A stretch of DNA of 57,047 nt. Origin: Lachnospiraceae bacterium (GTDB taxonomy: Bacteria > Bacillota > Clostridia > Lachnospirales > Lachnospiraceae). Position numbers and translations under genes: made by a program. The notes beneath the pieces were generated by a model, which worked only from the letters and a program-made list of their open reading frames with translations, searched no databases and was not told the origin of the DNA. Shown here piece after piece: positions 43,643 through 52,204 of this stretch; positions within the stretch are counted from its first letter, which is position 1; each line of letters starts with the position of its first letter. The stretch spans positions 1,944-58,990 of the forward strand of contig RYVZ01000018.1 of NCBI GenBank assembly GCA_003979345.1, written 5' to 3'.

Positions 43643-44542
43643 TCAAGATTCCTTCAACAGATCCCGGTATTCCTTGAGCACCGCGGCCATCGGCATACAA
43701 ACGGTTCCCTGCTCATCCCCCGCAATGATGATTCCAATGAGCCGTTCATATTCGTCAAAAGCTCCGCCTCCGCTCATGCCCGCTTCAGCCAAACACTCAT
43801 TTAAGAGCATAAAAGCGTTATAGTCGCTGATAAAAACCTCTTTTGCCTGAACGGTTCCCATACGATACTTCAAGAAATCTGATTCAGACATCCCAATCTG
43901 CACAACATTCTCACCCGCGCGCAGTTCCATGTAAGCGCGATCCGTGCGCACGACCGTCTTTTGACCCTCATCATTCCATACGGTCTCCGCCTCAAAAGCA
44001 TTCTCCACAGATTCCGATTCCTGTTCCTGAAAAGGTAAGGACCGGTCTTTTTCAAACCATCCCCTGTACCGCATTCCAACACCTGTCGTAAGGTCCTTCC
44101 ACGATACGTGCAAATATGCCAGATCATAGGACGCTGAATACCCGATGACCTGCCCGGTAGCGGAATCTGCTTCCTCTCTCTCGGCTCCTGCAAAGATCAC
44201 CTCAGCCTGCACGTCATACATGAGCAGATGTTTTGCCGAAACGATCACCAGGCCATCCTCATCACAGGCGATCACAACACCGCTTCCCCAATAATCGCCA
44301 CATATGATCTTAACAATACCAAATGAGGCGCTCCAGCCGTCATATGTTTTCCGGACAAGCTTTCCGCCCGCGGATCCGGAGACCGCCGTCTTCCTCCTTA
44401 AACCGCCGCCCTCCAAAAACACGACACAAATGCACAGCAATGCTGTCACGATCAGGACAGGCACAACAACAGAAAACCGTGAAAACACCGCTCCCCGTCC
44501 TTTCCCCGCTCTCTTTTCCCGCCTGTCTTTGTTCAACCTCAT
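43643..44542 (-). CDS. Membrane-anchored trypsin-like serine protease
   Basis: The 299-aa protein has a basic N-terminus and one membrane helix (about 24-44), with the protease domain outside. Chymotrypsin-fold motifs: GSGVVIACDEDGLVIVSAKHLL (catalytic His in SAKH, in place of TAAH), YDLAYLHV (Asp), and EAGMSGGGAFDEYERLIGIIIAG (Ser in GMSGGG). There is no PDZ domain, unlike HtrA/DegP. The His context is unusual but the triad order is complete. The substrate is unknown. Confidence 0.85.
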   Translation of the reverse strand: MRLNKDRREKRAGKGRGAVFSRFSVVVPVLIVTALLCICVVFLEGGGLRRKTAVSGSAGGKLVRKTYDGWSASFGIVKIICGDYWGSGVVIACDEDGLVIVSAKHLLMYDVQAEVIFAGAEREEADSATGQVIGYSASYDLAYLHVSWKDLTTGVGMRYRGWFEKDRSLPFQEQESESVENAFEAETVWNDEGQKTVVRTDRAYMELRAGENVVQIGMSESDFLKYRMGTVQAKEVFISDYNAFMLLNECLAEAGMSGGGAFDEYERLIGIIIAGDEQGTVCMPMAAVLKEYRDLLKES

Positions 44543-44670
44543 CCTGACACCTGCCTGTCGGAAACTGCTCCTTCCGCTGAAAACTGCCCCTTCCGGAAAA
44601 TATATCTGCCCGCAGAAGAAACGCCTCAGTCAAAAGAAATCTCCTTCGTCCAAAAGAAATGTCAATTCCG

Positions 44671-44741
44671 GAAGAACTGCAAAAAACAGTTCTTCGAAAG
44701 ACTTGCACTAACGCGCAAGTCAGAAAGAACACAAAGTGTTC
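44671..44741 (-). terminator. Three hairpins in a row after the uridine-kinase-like gene
   Basis: From the stop codon outward: GAACAC-AAA-GTGTTC (44727-44741), GACTTGCAC-TAAC-GCGCAAGTC (44700-44721, one mismatch) and GAAGAACTG-N7-CAGTTCTTC (44671-44695). The first starts 4 nt after the stop. None has a strong U-tract. The arrangement parallels the rimP leader. Confidence 0.75.
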
Positions 44742-44744
44742 GAT

Positions 44745-46400
44745 TTAGACCGGAAAACAGCTCCCGCCCACAAATTCACGCACGATCGAATTATTCGGCA
44801 GCTTTTCGCTTGTGATGCCAAGGAAATAGCCGAGGAATTTTAACAGGCGTTTCGCCTCGTCATATTCCGGTTCCTCCGGTCTGATACTAAACAGCAGCGG
44901 TTCTGCAAACTGCTTCAATACGGCAAGCTCATATATGAGCGCCGAATTAAACATCGTATCCGCACTTTCCTGATATGGGAAAATATTCTCTTCCTCACCT
45001 CTGCGCACGGACTGCCACATCTGAATCGTTCTCTTGGCACTCGCGCCGCGCGTTCTCGCATCGCGCACCATACGGCGCAGAAGACGCCCGTCGGTGGTCG
45101 GGATCCGATTGTGTTCATCAATATTTAAGGTTGTGAGCGCACTGATATAAATTTTGTATTTACTTTCCATCGGCAGCGTATAGGAGAGTTTGTCGTTCAG
45201 ACAGTGGATACCCTCAATCACGAGAATATCACCCTCGCCAAGCGTCTTATAGTTTCCCTTATATTCCCGCTGGCCGGTCTTAAAATTAAAGCTCGGCAGC
45301 TCCACGGTCTCGCCCGCGAGCAGACGCGTCATATCTTTATTAAACTGCTCCACATCAATAGCCTCAAGGCATTCAAAATTGTAATCACCGTTCTCATCCA
45401 AAGGCGTCTTCTCTCTGTTGACAAAATAATCATCCACACCGATCGGATGCGGATTCATGCCAAGCGTGCGCAATTGAATGGAGAGTCTGTGGGAAAACGT
45501 TGTTTTACCGGATGATGAAGGCCCCGCGATCATCACGAACTTGACGTTTCCGCGCTTTACGATTTCCTGCGCGATCTCGCCGATCCGACGCTCCTGCTGC
45601 GCCTCCTGAACAAGGATCAGGTCGCTGATATTCCCGTAACAGATCTGATCATTCAGATCACCAATCGTATCAATACCGAACAAGTGACTCCATCGGCTCG
45701 ACTCCACAAGCGTATCAAACAGTTTTTTCTGAGGCGCGAACGGAACCAGTTCCTTCGGGCTCTCCTTATCCGGCAGATTCAGAATAAATCCTTCTTCATG
45801 GCACAGCACTTCATAATAGCGGATGTAATCGGTGTTCGGCACCATAAATCCATAATAGTAATCATGATAACCGTCAAGCGTATATACATTGATCGAAGAA
45901 CTGCGGCGGTAACGGAATAATTTTTCTTTATCATCCATGCCATTCTCCGCGAACAGTGCGACCGCTTCTGCGGACGGGTACGTCTGTTTCAGGATTGGCA
46001 GCTTTGCCTTCGTCATCTCGCGCATTCTTTGTTCAATTTTCTTTGCAAGTTCCTGTGAGGGCGTAAAATTACCCTTCGCAAAAATATAATATCCCTTGCC
46101 GATCGCAAATTCTACTTTCAGCTCTTCGATATTTTCCGCACCGATCGTATCGGTCGCCGCCTTCACAAACAGAAAAACTGCGGAACGCACATAGGTTTTC
46201 TGCCCCATCGTCTCCGTGCGCTTTATTTTTTCGATGACACAGTCACGCTCCAGCGTTTTGCACAATTCACGCACCTTGCCATTCACCCGCACAAGCATTG
46301 CCTCGTCGCCCGGTTCTGCCTCACTCCCGCGCACGATCTCCTCATAGGTGATTCCCTGAGGATACTCTTTTTCCACCCCGTCCATGATTACAACACACAT
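44745..46400 (-). CDS. TGS-domain uridine kinase-family protein
   Basis: In this 551-aa protein, residues 1-60 are a TGS domain (MDGVEKEYPQGITYEEIV, LVRVNGKVREL). Residues about 65-270 resemble the threonyl-tRNA synthetase second additional domain (RRSSSINVYTLDGYHDYYYGFMVPNT). Residues about 285-490 are a uridine kinase/phosphoribulokinase domain with Walker A AGPSSSGKTTFSHRL, PIGVDDYFVNREKTP and ILVIEGIHCLND. This fusion is common in Clostridia; its substrate has not been settled. GAGGGAAGAGAC precedes the start. Nucleoside kinase activity is likely; a tRNA- or nucleotide-sensing role of the N-terminus is inferred. Confidence 0.9.
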   Translation of the reverse strand: MCVVIMDGVEKEYPQGITYEEIVRGSEAEPGDEAMLVRVNGKVRELCKTLERDCVIEKIKRTETMGQKTYVRSAVFLFVKAATDTIGAENIEELKVEFAIGKGYYIFAKGNFTPSQELAKKIEQRMREMTKAKLPILKQTYPSAEAVALFAENGMDDKEKLFRYRRSSSINVYTLDGYHDYYYGFMVPNTDYIRYYEVLCHEEGFILNLPDKESPKELVPFAPQKKLFDTLVESSRWSHLFGIDTIGDLNDQICYGNISDLILVQEAQQERRIGEIAQEIVKRGNVKFVMIAGPSSSGKTTFSHRLSIQLRTLGMNPHPIGVDDYFVNREKTPLDENGDYNFECLEAIDVEQFNKDMTRLLAGETVELPSFNFKTGQREYKGNYKTLGEGDILVIEGIHCLNDKLSYTLPMESKYKIYISALTTLNIDEHNRIPTTDGRLLRRMVRDARTRGASAKRTIQMWQSVRRGEEENIFPYQESADTMFNSALIYELAVLKQFAEPLLFSIRPEEPEYDEAKRLLKFLGYFLGITSEKLPNNSIVREFVGGSCFPV

Positions 46401-46521
46401 GTCTCTTCCCTCCGTCTGATCGTTCTATATTGTAAAATGAAATCAAAGATTTTAATACAAAAACTTTACTTATGAATAAAAAACCATGCTCCCGCCGGAT
46501 TCATGATCCGTGATACCGCCT

Positions 46522-46887
46522 TCACCGTTTCTTTTTCTGCGTCAGTTCAAAGCTGAGATCGATCAGGCTTTTGATTTCTTCCGAAGAAATCGTATCATTT
46601 AGTTCTACACTGAGCCATCTCGTTTTATTCATGTGATACGCCCTGTGAAAGCCCGGACGCAGCACAAGCGAATCAATGAGCACCGGTTCCGATTTCATCG
46701 TCAGGATGTCCCGTCTTTCCCCGCTCTCATACCCAAGCTTATCCGCCGCAACCTGCATGATCAGTGCAAACCACTTTCCCGTTTCTTTATGACGCAGCAC
46801 GGAAGAGTCAAAATCCTCCGGAAACGGGTGATCCGGCTCTGTCCGGTATGTTCTTTTGATATAGGTAAATACATCTTCTCTTGTCAT
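46522..46887 (-). CDS. MmcQ/YjbR family protein
   Basis: The 121-aa protein has the YjbR fold signature: MTREDVFTYIKRTYRTEPDHPFP, VLRHKETGKWFALIM, ILTMKSEPVLIDSLVLRPGFHRAYHMNKTRWLSVELND and a C-terminal LIDLSFELT helix. The family has a DNA-binding-like fold, but its function is not established. ATG 46887 gives the typical family N-terminus; an in-frame ATG at 46950 with GGGGGTAAAT before it would add 21 residues and is also plausible. It starts close to the stop of the S41 protease. Confidence 0.88.
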   Translation of the reverse strand: MTREDVFTYIKRTYRTEPDHPFPEDFDSSVLRHKETGKWFALIMQVAADKLGYESGERRDILTMKSEPVLIDSLVLRPGFHRAYHMNKTRWLSVELNDTISSEEIKSLIDLSFELTQKKKR

Positions 46888-46962
46888 GATCTCTCCGTCT
46901 CTTTCCGGTATATACTTCCATGATGATTTATGTCCGTGTGCCTCTGGCATATTTACCCCCAT

Positions 46963-48456
46963 CTACCGCACCAGGGACTTAAGCAGGGTGCGCGCTTCCC
47001 GGCTTTCACACGGATAATCCGGCATCACATATTGATCCGGATTGGACTCGTCAATGCGATACCATTTCTTGGTGGAAATCTGCATCAGAATTCCGCTGTT
47101 CGGAAGCGAAAACAATGCCACATCGCCGTAACCGTCAACTGCGTTTGCAGACGGCTCGCCCACAATATACCCAAGTCCGTTGTCCTGTACGATCATGGCA
47201 AAATCCATCGCCGAGGAAAACGAACCGCTGTCCGTCAGCACGTAAAGTGTGCCGTCAAAAAGCAGATCCTTATTTTGTTTATTATTCACCCATTGGTCAT
47301 GAAAGGCAAAAACAAATGCTCCCCACCGCCAGTCACAGGGCATGTCACGATACTTCTCCACCGGCAGATAGCGGATCAGTTCATTCGCGACCCGCGAATC
47401 CCCGCCGCCGTTTCCACGTACGTCAACTGCCACATTCTGAATCTGCTTTTCCCTGACTTCCTGAAACATTTCATGAACGCATTGCCTGTATTCATCGTTG
47501 TAATTACATTCTTTCAGCGTCAGAACCGCGAGCGAATGTTCCACGTCGATCTCATAATAAACAAACGGTTCTTCCATTTCTTCTGAAGGCGGCTCCTCCG
47601 CCACATCCCCATCATAAAACTGCGACATTGCTTCAAATTCTTCCCAAGTGACAAAATCAGCCGCAGTATAGTGCTCCGTCACACAGTCTCCCGCCTCATT
47701 TTCCCAAACATAAGTAAACGGTTCCTCATACTCGTAAAACCTGAGTGATGCGAGGCTTGCCAGATCGACATTGATCCACGCTTCCGACTCATAGCAATAA
47801 TAGGGCGCAGCCGCCGTTATGATCTCCCCGACAGTCCTGCCGTTGATCGAATATACGCCGTATCCCAGCCGCCGTTTTTCTAAAAGATCCATCAGATACC
47901 GGTCCTCCGGCCAGCTGTTATAAGTCGTGGTATGCGCGTCATGCATGGGATGTAAGATGATCTGTACCGCCCGCCTCAGATCGTTCACCGTGATCGTCTG
48001 CATCTGACGGAGCGAGGCAAGCGAGGCATCATAGCGCTCCTTGATTTCCTGCGTCAGACCGTCCCGAAACATCGGATGGACTTGCTCTAAATGACGCATT
48101 GCCGCTAAGAGGTCCTCCTCTGCCTGTTCAAAAGTCAATTCCTCATCAAAATTTAACCAGACCGTATCAACACTCTTAAAGCTGTAAGAATCCCAGTAAG
48201 GGCAACAATAAGCCAAAACGGAGCTGAAACCTGTGACCAAAACCGCAAAAAGCGGGAGCACAATCTTTGTGACCAGTTTCGTGCGAAACAGAATCAAATA
48301 TACCGTCATACAGGCAAGCGCCAATACACCGCAAAGTACGACGATCCATGCAGGAAAATTGACAACAAATAGATTGAGCGGTATCAGCAGAAACGTCAAA
48401 ATGATCAGCAGCAATTGTACGAAGAAGCAAAAAAATTTGAATCCTTTTTTTCTCAT
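46963..48456 (-). CDS. Membrane-anchored S41-family (C-terminal processing) protease
   Basis: The 497-aa protein has three N-terminal membrane helices (about 8-30, 35-57 and 64-86), a helical linker and a tail-specific protease domain. Seen: DVRGNGGGDSRVANELIRYLP, the catalytic Ser in VLTDSGSFSSAMDFAMI, and GYIVGEPSANAVDGYG. The usual catalytic Lys should lie a few turns after the Ser; I do not see a clear one (AMDFAMIVQDNG), so it may use the Ser/His/Glu-type variant or be weakly active. No obvious PDZ motif. AAGGAGAGAACAA precedes the start. The 48457-48580 gap is divergent to the NUDIX gene. Confidence 0.83.
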   Translation of the reverse strand: MRKKGFKFFCFFVQLLLIILTFLLIPLNLFVVNFPAWIVVLCGVLALACMTVYLILFRTKLVTKIVLPLFAVLVTGFSSVLAYCCPYWDSYSFKSVDTVWLNFDEELTFEQAEEDLLAAMRHLEQVHPMFRDGLTQEIKERYDASLASLRQMQTITVNDLRRAVQIILHPMHDAHTTTYNSWPEDRYLMDLLEKRRLGYGVYSINGRTVGEIITAAAPYYCYESEAWINVDLASLASLRFYEYEEPFTYVWENEAGDCVTEHYTAADFVTWEEFEAMSQFYDGDVAEEPPSEEMEEPFVYYEIDVEHSLAVLTLKECNYNDEYRQCVHEMFQEVREKQIQNVAVDVRGNGGGDSRVANELIRYLPVEKYRDMPCDWRWGAFVFAFHDQWVNNKQNKDLLFDGTLYVLTDSGSFSSAMDFAMIVQDNGLGYIVGEPSANAVDGYGDVALFSLPNSGILMQISTKKWYRIDESNPDQYVMPDYPCESREARTLLKSLVR

Positions 48457-48613
48457 TTGTTCTCTCCTTGTTTTGTGTTTGATGTGATCATATCCGCCCC
48501 TGCCAGATTACGATATCTTTATTGTAATACTTTCATCCCAAAGATGCACGCTTTTTCTTAAAAGCGCGCTCTTTCTTAAAATTGTGCAGGTACTTTCCGG
48601 AAAACACATTTCC

Positions 48614-48622
48614 TGCTATAAT
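48614..48622 (+). promoter_or_regulatory. Extended -10 promoter of the NUDIX gene
   Basis: TGCTATAAT, a consensus extended -10 (TGn at 48614-48616, TATAAT at 48617-48622). The -35 region is weak. It lies about 30 nt before AAGGAG and the start at 48651. Confidence 0.7.
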
Positions 48623-48650
48623 CAAATTTAAAATAAGGAGAATACGGCAT

Positions 48651-49274
48651 ATGAATCAATCAGAAAAATGGTTAGAATGGGCTGTTTCATTGCAGAGCAT
48701 CGCGCAGGCGGGGCTTCATTACGGAAAAGACCCGTTTGATTTAGAACGCTATGAAGAAATACGCAATATCGCCGCGGAAATGCTCAGTGAAAAGGCAGAG
48801 ATTCCTCTTGATACGGTCAAAGACCTGTTCTGCAACGAAACCGGCTACCAGACGCCAAAGCTCGATGTGCGCGCCGCTATGTTCAGCGATGAGAAGATTC
48901 TTTTGGTCAGGGAGACAAACGGTACATGGTCGCTGCCCGGCGGCTGGGTCGATGTCAATACTTCTGTTATGGAAAGCGCCGTCAAAGAGGTCAAAGAAGA
49001 AGCCGGTCTTGATGTAACGGTCGATACCGTGATCGCCGTACAGGATCGGGAAAAACATAATCTACCGGTCTACGCCAATAAAATCTGTAAGATATTTGTT
49101 CTCTGTTCAGTCACCGGCGGAAGTTTTAAGCCCAATGCAGAAACGACGGAAAGCCATTATTTCGGTTTGGATGAACTGCCATGCCCGCTCGCCGCAGAAA
49201 AGACGACGGCAGAACAGATCCGTATGTGCTTTGACGCTTATCATGCCGAACATTGGAAGACCATGATTGACTGA
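48651..49274 (+). CDS. NUDIX hydrolase with N-terminal DUF4743-like helical domain
   Basis: The 207-aa protein has an N-terminal helical region (1-60, EKWLEWAVSLQSIAQAGLHYGKDPFDLERYEEI) typical of a group of Firmicutes ADP-ribose-type NUDIX enzymes. The NUDIX box is GGWVDVNTSVMESAVKEVKEEAGL (Gx5Ex7REUxEExGU form, with V-K in place of R-E). It probably cleaves nucleoside-diphosphate derivatives such as ADP-ribose or FAD. ATG 48651 follows AAGGAGAATACGGCAT. It is one of three plus-strand genes, with its own promoter. The last codons lie inside a terminator stem. Confidence 0.9.
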   Translation: MNQSEKWLEWAVSLQSIAQAGLHYGKDPFDLERYEEIRNIAAEMLSEKAEIPLDTVKDLFCNETGYQTPKLDVRAAMFSDEKILLVRETNGTWSLPGGWVDVNTSVMESAVKEVKEEAGLDVTVDTVIAVQDREKHNLPVYANKICKIFVLCSVTGGSFKPNAETTESHYFGLDELPCPLAAEKTTAEQIRMCFDAYHAEHWKTMID

Positions 49275-49293
49275 TAAAGTCAACCATGGTCTT
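49257..49293. terminator. Terminator overlapping the NUDIX stop codon
   Basis: AAGACCATGATTGACT (49257-49272) pairs with AGTCAACCATGGTCTT (49278-49293), 15 of 16 bp, over a 5-nt loop. The left arm is coding sequence including the start of the stop codon. A T-rich stretch follows on the plus strand. It may serve both convergent genes. Confidence 0.75.
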
Positions 49294-49392
49294 GTCGGTG
49301 TTTTCTATGAACAATTCATCGGGTGCTTTCTTTTTCCGCACTTTCCGGCATTTCATTGTCCTTCGTTGGCATACGTCATGAGTTAACATATG

Positions 49393-50370
49393 TCATAGAT
49401 TGACATAACGTATTTGCTGTTCCTCTATCAACGGATAAACAGTCAGCCCCGCGGCATTTTTTTCCCGTTCAGTCATTTTAACTGCCGTGATCTGATTATT
49501 GGTATAGGTCTTATAATAATACGTTCCATTTTCTGTATTTGAACAGCAGCAATAGTTTGTGACGTCAGGTTTTCCATCCTCCGTGATCGTTGCACCCCGC
49601 ACAAGGGAAACCGAGTCCAACACATGAAAAAACTGCGTGATCTGGCTGATCTCATCCTCCGCGCATTCGGAATTTAACTTATTAAACGCCGCCCGCACAA
49701 ACCGAGATTCCGGGGATGTATCTCCCGGCAGTCCGATCGCTCCCATTCCTCTCCCATAAGTCTGTAATACGATACGGTCAGAAAAACGGTTGACCGGCTC
49801 GTTCGGCGACAGATTCAGATAATTGCGAAGATTCATCATCTGATAAGGAAACGGCGGATTATTGGTCATAACGCCGATCGGATTCTCATACCAGCAAAGC
49901 CCCTCCTTTGTCTGTTCCACTACAAAGCATGCTTCTCTGTCACAGATCATCCAGTGCAGTTCACTTAACGGCAGCCGGTCGGAAAACGGAATGTTCGTGA
50001 TCACCAGATCAGAAAGACTCTCCCTGATCTGCGCCGCTGTTTCGCACTGTCCTAAAAACCATGGTATCAGCTCGTAAGGCGCAAGATTCAGCTTCCCCTG
50101 TACGGGTGCAAAATGTACCGCATTCCCCGGAAAATTCAATCCTGCCATTGCCACGCCCTTTTCATTGACCGCTTCCGCATAAAGCGGATACTCCCCTCTG
50201 ACCGCTGCCATTCCGATCATGGCATAACGTGTCCGGATCTGCAAACCGTTTTTAAGAGAAAACAACATATTTCTCGGTGTGATCGCAACCCTTTCCCCAA
50301 ACCGGTATTCAAAGTCCATGCTTCTGCCAAAATAAGCATTCTTCTTTCCCATTACCATACAGGTACACAT
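49393..50370 (-). CDS. bsh: Bile salt hydrolase / choloylglycine hydrolase family
   Basis: This is a 325-aa Ntn hydrolase. Catalytic Cys2 follows Met1 (MCTCMVMG), so removal of Met exposes the nucleophile. Conserved residues fit the family: Arg16 and Asp19 in GRSMDFEY, Asn79 in GLNFPG, Asn170/171 in TNNPPF and Arg near 226 in SRFVRAAF. The length is typical of bile salt hydrolases (about 315-330). They release taurine or glycine from conjugated bile acids in the gut; penicillin V acylases are close relatives and cannot be excluded. AGAGGGAG lies before a T run and the ATG. Confidence 0.9.
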   Translation of the reverse strand: MCTCMVMGKKNAYFGRSMDFEYRFGERVAITPRNMLFSLKNGLQIRTRYAMIGMAAVRGEYPLYAEAVNEKGVAMAGLNFPGNAVHFAPVQGKLNLAPYELIPWFLGQCETAAQIRESLSDLVITNIPFSDRLPLSELHWMICDREACFVVEQTKEGLCWYENPIGVMTNNPPFPYQMMNLRNYLNLSPNEPVNRFSDRIVLQTYGRGMGAIGLPGDTSPESRFVRAAFNKLNSECAEDEISQITQFFHVLDSVSLVRGATITEDGKPDVTNYCCCSNTENGTYYYKTYTNNQITAVKMTEREKNAAGLTVYPLIEEQQIRYVNL

Positions 50371-50478
50371 AAAAAAACATCTCCCTCTTTACGTTGTGTG
50401 TAGTTGTGTCACGTGAAATTTCTCTTGCAATCAGATGACTCTTATTTTAATCTATTCTAATTGCTTACCCATGGTTCA

Positions 50479-51102
50479 TTATTTCTCCAGACAGTGATAA
50501 ATATACCAAGTGCCGAATCTGCCGATCAGCGAGCGCATCAGTGCAATATATTCACTTTTTGTAACCGTCTCTCCCATACCAAGTGTTTCATAGACAACGC
50601 CGAGTTCTTTTACGGTATAACCCATCCCGTGAAAGCCGTTCTTTTCATAAAAGCTTTTTCTTTTCCTGCGCTCCCTAAAATTCGGCGCCGTATCCGCCAC
50701 TTCCTCAATATTGAGAATGACACGCATGCCTGCAAAATGTCTGCGGACTGCGGTAAGCAGGGCGCTGCCATATCCGCTTCCCCGTCTGCTCTCGTCGATC
50801 GCCAAGTAAAATAGATAGAGAATATCCTTATATCGCACAAAATATGCAAGCCCGATCCATTCGCCGACGCTTTCACCGCGTCGTGACCCCGCATCGCTTT
50901 CACCATATGCTTTCTCACATTGCCCGCGTTTCAGAGTGCTTTCATCGTACAGTGCATACATCTGCGCCCTGCGTCCGTCCGACCAGCGCATCAACTGTGC
51001 AAACGGCGCGCGCTCCGCAAGCGGAAACGCACGGCGGTAAAGCTTTTTTACCTGTTCATAGTCGCGTGAGTCCTTTCGGACCGTCCGTAATGTGATCCTC
51101 AT
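50479..51102 (-). CDS. GNAT-family N-acetyltransferase
   Basis: The 207-aa protein has GNAT features: YRRAFPLAERAPF at the N-terminus, a central strand-turn-helix LYLFYLAIDESRRGSGYGSALLTAVRRHF (acetyl-CoA pyrophosphate loop R-R-G-S-G-Y-G) and a late FYEKNGFHGMGYTVKELG segment. The substrate is unknown. ATG 51102 follows GGGGGAGGTTCGAA. An internal Gly/Glu/Ser-rich stretch (about 65-85) is likely a loop. It lies upstream of the bile salt hydrolase with a 108-nt gap. Confidence 0.88.
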   Translation of the reverse strand: MRITLRTVRKDSRDYEQVKKLYRRAFPLAERAPFAQLMRWSDGRRAQMYALYDESTLKRGQCEKAYGESDAGSRRGESVGEWIGLAYFVRYKDILYLFYLAIDESRRGSGYGSALLTAVRRHFAGMRVILNIEEVADTAPNFRERRKRKSFYEKNGFHGMGYTVKELGVVYETLGMGETVTKSEYIALMRSLIGRFGTWYIYHCLEK

Positions 51103-51284
51103 TTCGAACCTCCCCCAGTGTGTGCCCATAAAAAACAACCGATAACATGTTGCAAAGAACCGGTCATTATTTTATAATCCAGCTAGGCTGGCATCATTTG
51201 CAAGTTTTTTGCTATGCAAAGCTCAAGCCTTTTTCAATGTTTTCATGAAAGCATATTCCCAAAATAACACCATGGAGACTGATC

Positions 51285-51716
51285 ATGAAAAATACGGATA
51301 TTCTTGTTCATCTGCTCATTGCGGATATAAAAAATAAGACGATTCTCGAAGCAGCCTGTGGAGCGGCTGATTTTTCTATTTCCGCATCTTCCTGCTCCGA
51401 TAGGGTTTATTGTATTGATCTTGACGACGGAAGACTAAACAGCAGGCTTGCTGCAAATTTGCATTTTCAAATCATGGATGCGTCCAAAATGGATTATGCA
51501 GATGAGACCTTTGATACAGTTATTTTATACAATGCTTTTTTTCATATTCAATCTCAATGGTCTGAGATCGAACGGGAATGCAGGCGGGTTCTAAAACCAG
51601 ACGGTGTCATTTATATTGTGGGAACATGGAAATTGGATGTACGTATTATAACGGATGTTTTTGGCGATAAAGCAAAATGGCAGGACCAGTTCCTGATCGT
51701 TGAAATAAGAAAATAA
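51285..51716 (+). CDS. Class I SAM-dependent methyltransferase, small
   Basis: The 143-aa protein has SAM-binding motif I ILEAACGAADFSI, motif II acidic residue in YCIDLDD, then MDASKMDYADETFDTVILYNAFFHI and a post-motif RRVLKPDGVIYIVG: a compact Methyltransf_11-type core. The C-terminus is short (about 50 residues less than usual), so substrate-binding elements may be lacking. The coding sequence is AT-rich compared with its neighbours, which may mean recent acquisition. It is a lone plus-strand gene between GNAT and rnpB; the start follows CATGGAGACTGATC. Confidence 0.85.
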   Translation: MKNTDILVHLLIADIKNKTILEAACGAADFSISASSCSDRVYCIDLDDGRLNSRLAANLHFQIMDASKMDYADETFDTVILYNAFFHIQSQWSEIERECRRVLKPDGVIYIVGTWKLDVRIITDVFGDKAKWQDQFLIVEIRK

Positions 51717-51740
51717 AAATTCTTTACTCTTTGGGGAAAT

Positions 51741-52099
51741 GAGCAGAACTGTAAGCCGGGTTATGTCGAGAACAATCATCTATCTAGGACTGCCGTTACC
51801 GACAGCCTCAAGCGACCTACCTGAAAGCAGGCCGGGCAAGCCTGTTGCTTTCTATTTGGTCTTGCTTCGGATGGGGTTTACATGGCTATGGCTGTTACCA
51901 GCCACACGGTAGTCTCTTACACTGCCTTTCCACCCTTACCGTAACGGGGCTAAGCCCGACGGCGGTATATTTCTGTTGCACTTTCCTTAGAGTCGCCTCC
52001 ACCGGACGTTATCCGGCATCCTGCCCTGTGAAGCCCGGACTTTCCTCACCCGCCAATGCAGTCGTACTGCGTTGACAGCCGCGATTGTTCGTTCTGCTC
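51741..52099 (-). ncRNA. rnpB: RNase P RNA, bacterial class A
   Basis: The minus strand begins GAGCAGAAC and ends GTTCTGCTC, forming helix P1. Conserved blocks are GAGGAAAGTCCGGGCTTCA and CAGGGCAGGATGCCGG near the 5' end, GGTGGAGGCGACTCTAAGG, AAAGTGCAACAGAAA, GGTAAGGGTGGAAAGG, and AACCCGGCTTACAG near the 3' end. The length of about 359 nt is normal. It is the catalytic RNA that matures tRNA 5' ends. It is flanked by a promoter seven bases upstream of P1. Confidence 0.97.
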
Positions 52100-52106
52100 A
52101 TATCAT

Positions 52107-52135
52107 AAGATAGCATACGCCCTTTGTTTCGTCAA
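52107..52135 (-). promoter_or_regulatory. rnpB promoter
   Basis: On the minus strand, -35 TTGACG (52130-52135), a 17-bp spacer, and -10 TATCTT (52107-52112). The first base of RNase P RNA (52099) is 8 nt after the -10 box, as expected for a direct start. Confidence 0.85.
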
Positions 52136-52170
52136 ATCATTTCGGGATATGATGCTCTTTGCCGTTTCGC

Positions 52171-52186
52171 CTGTTATATCTCTATA
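52171..52186 (-). terminator. Hairpin after the membrane-anchored propeller gene
   Basis: GTTATA-TCTC-TATAAC is a perfect 6-bp stem about 18 nt after the stop at 52205, nested in an outer imperfect CGTTTTCG/CGAAACG pairing. It separates the gene from the rnpB promoter. Confidence 0.5.
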
Positions 52187-52204
52187 ACGAAAACGCCGAT
52201 CGCT

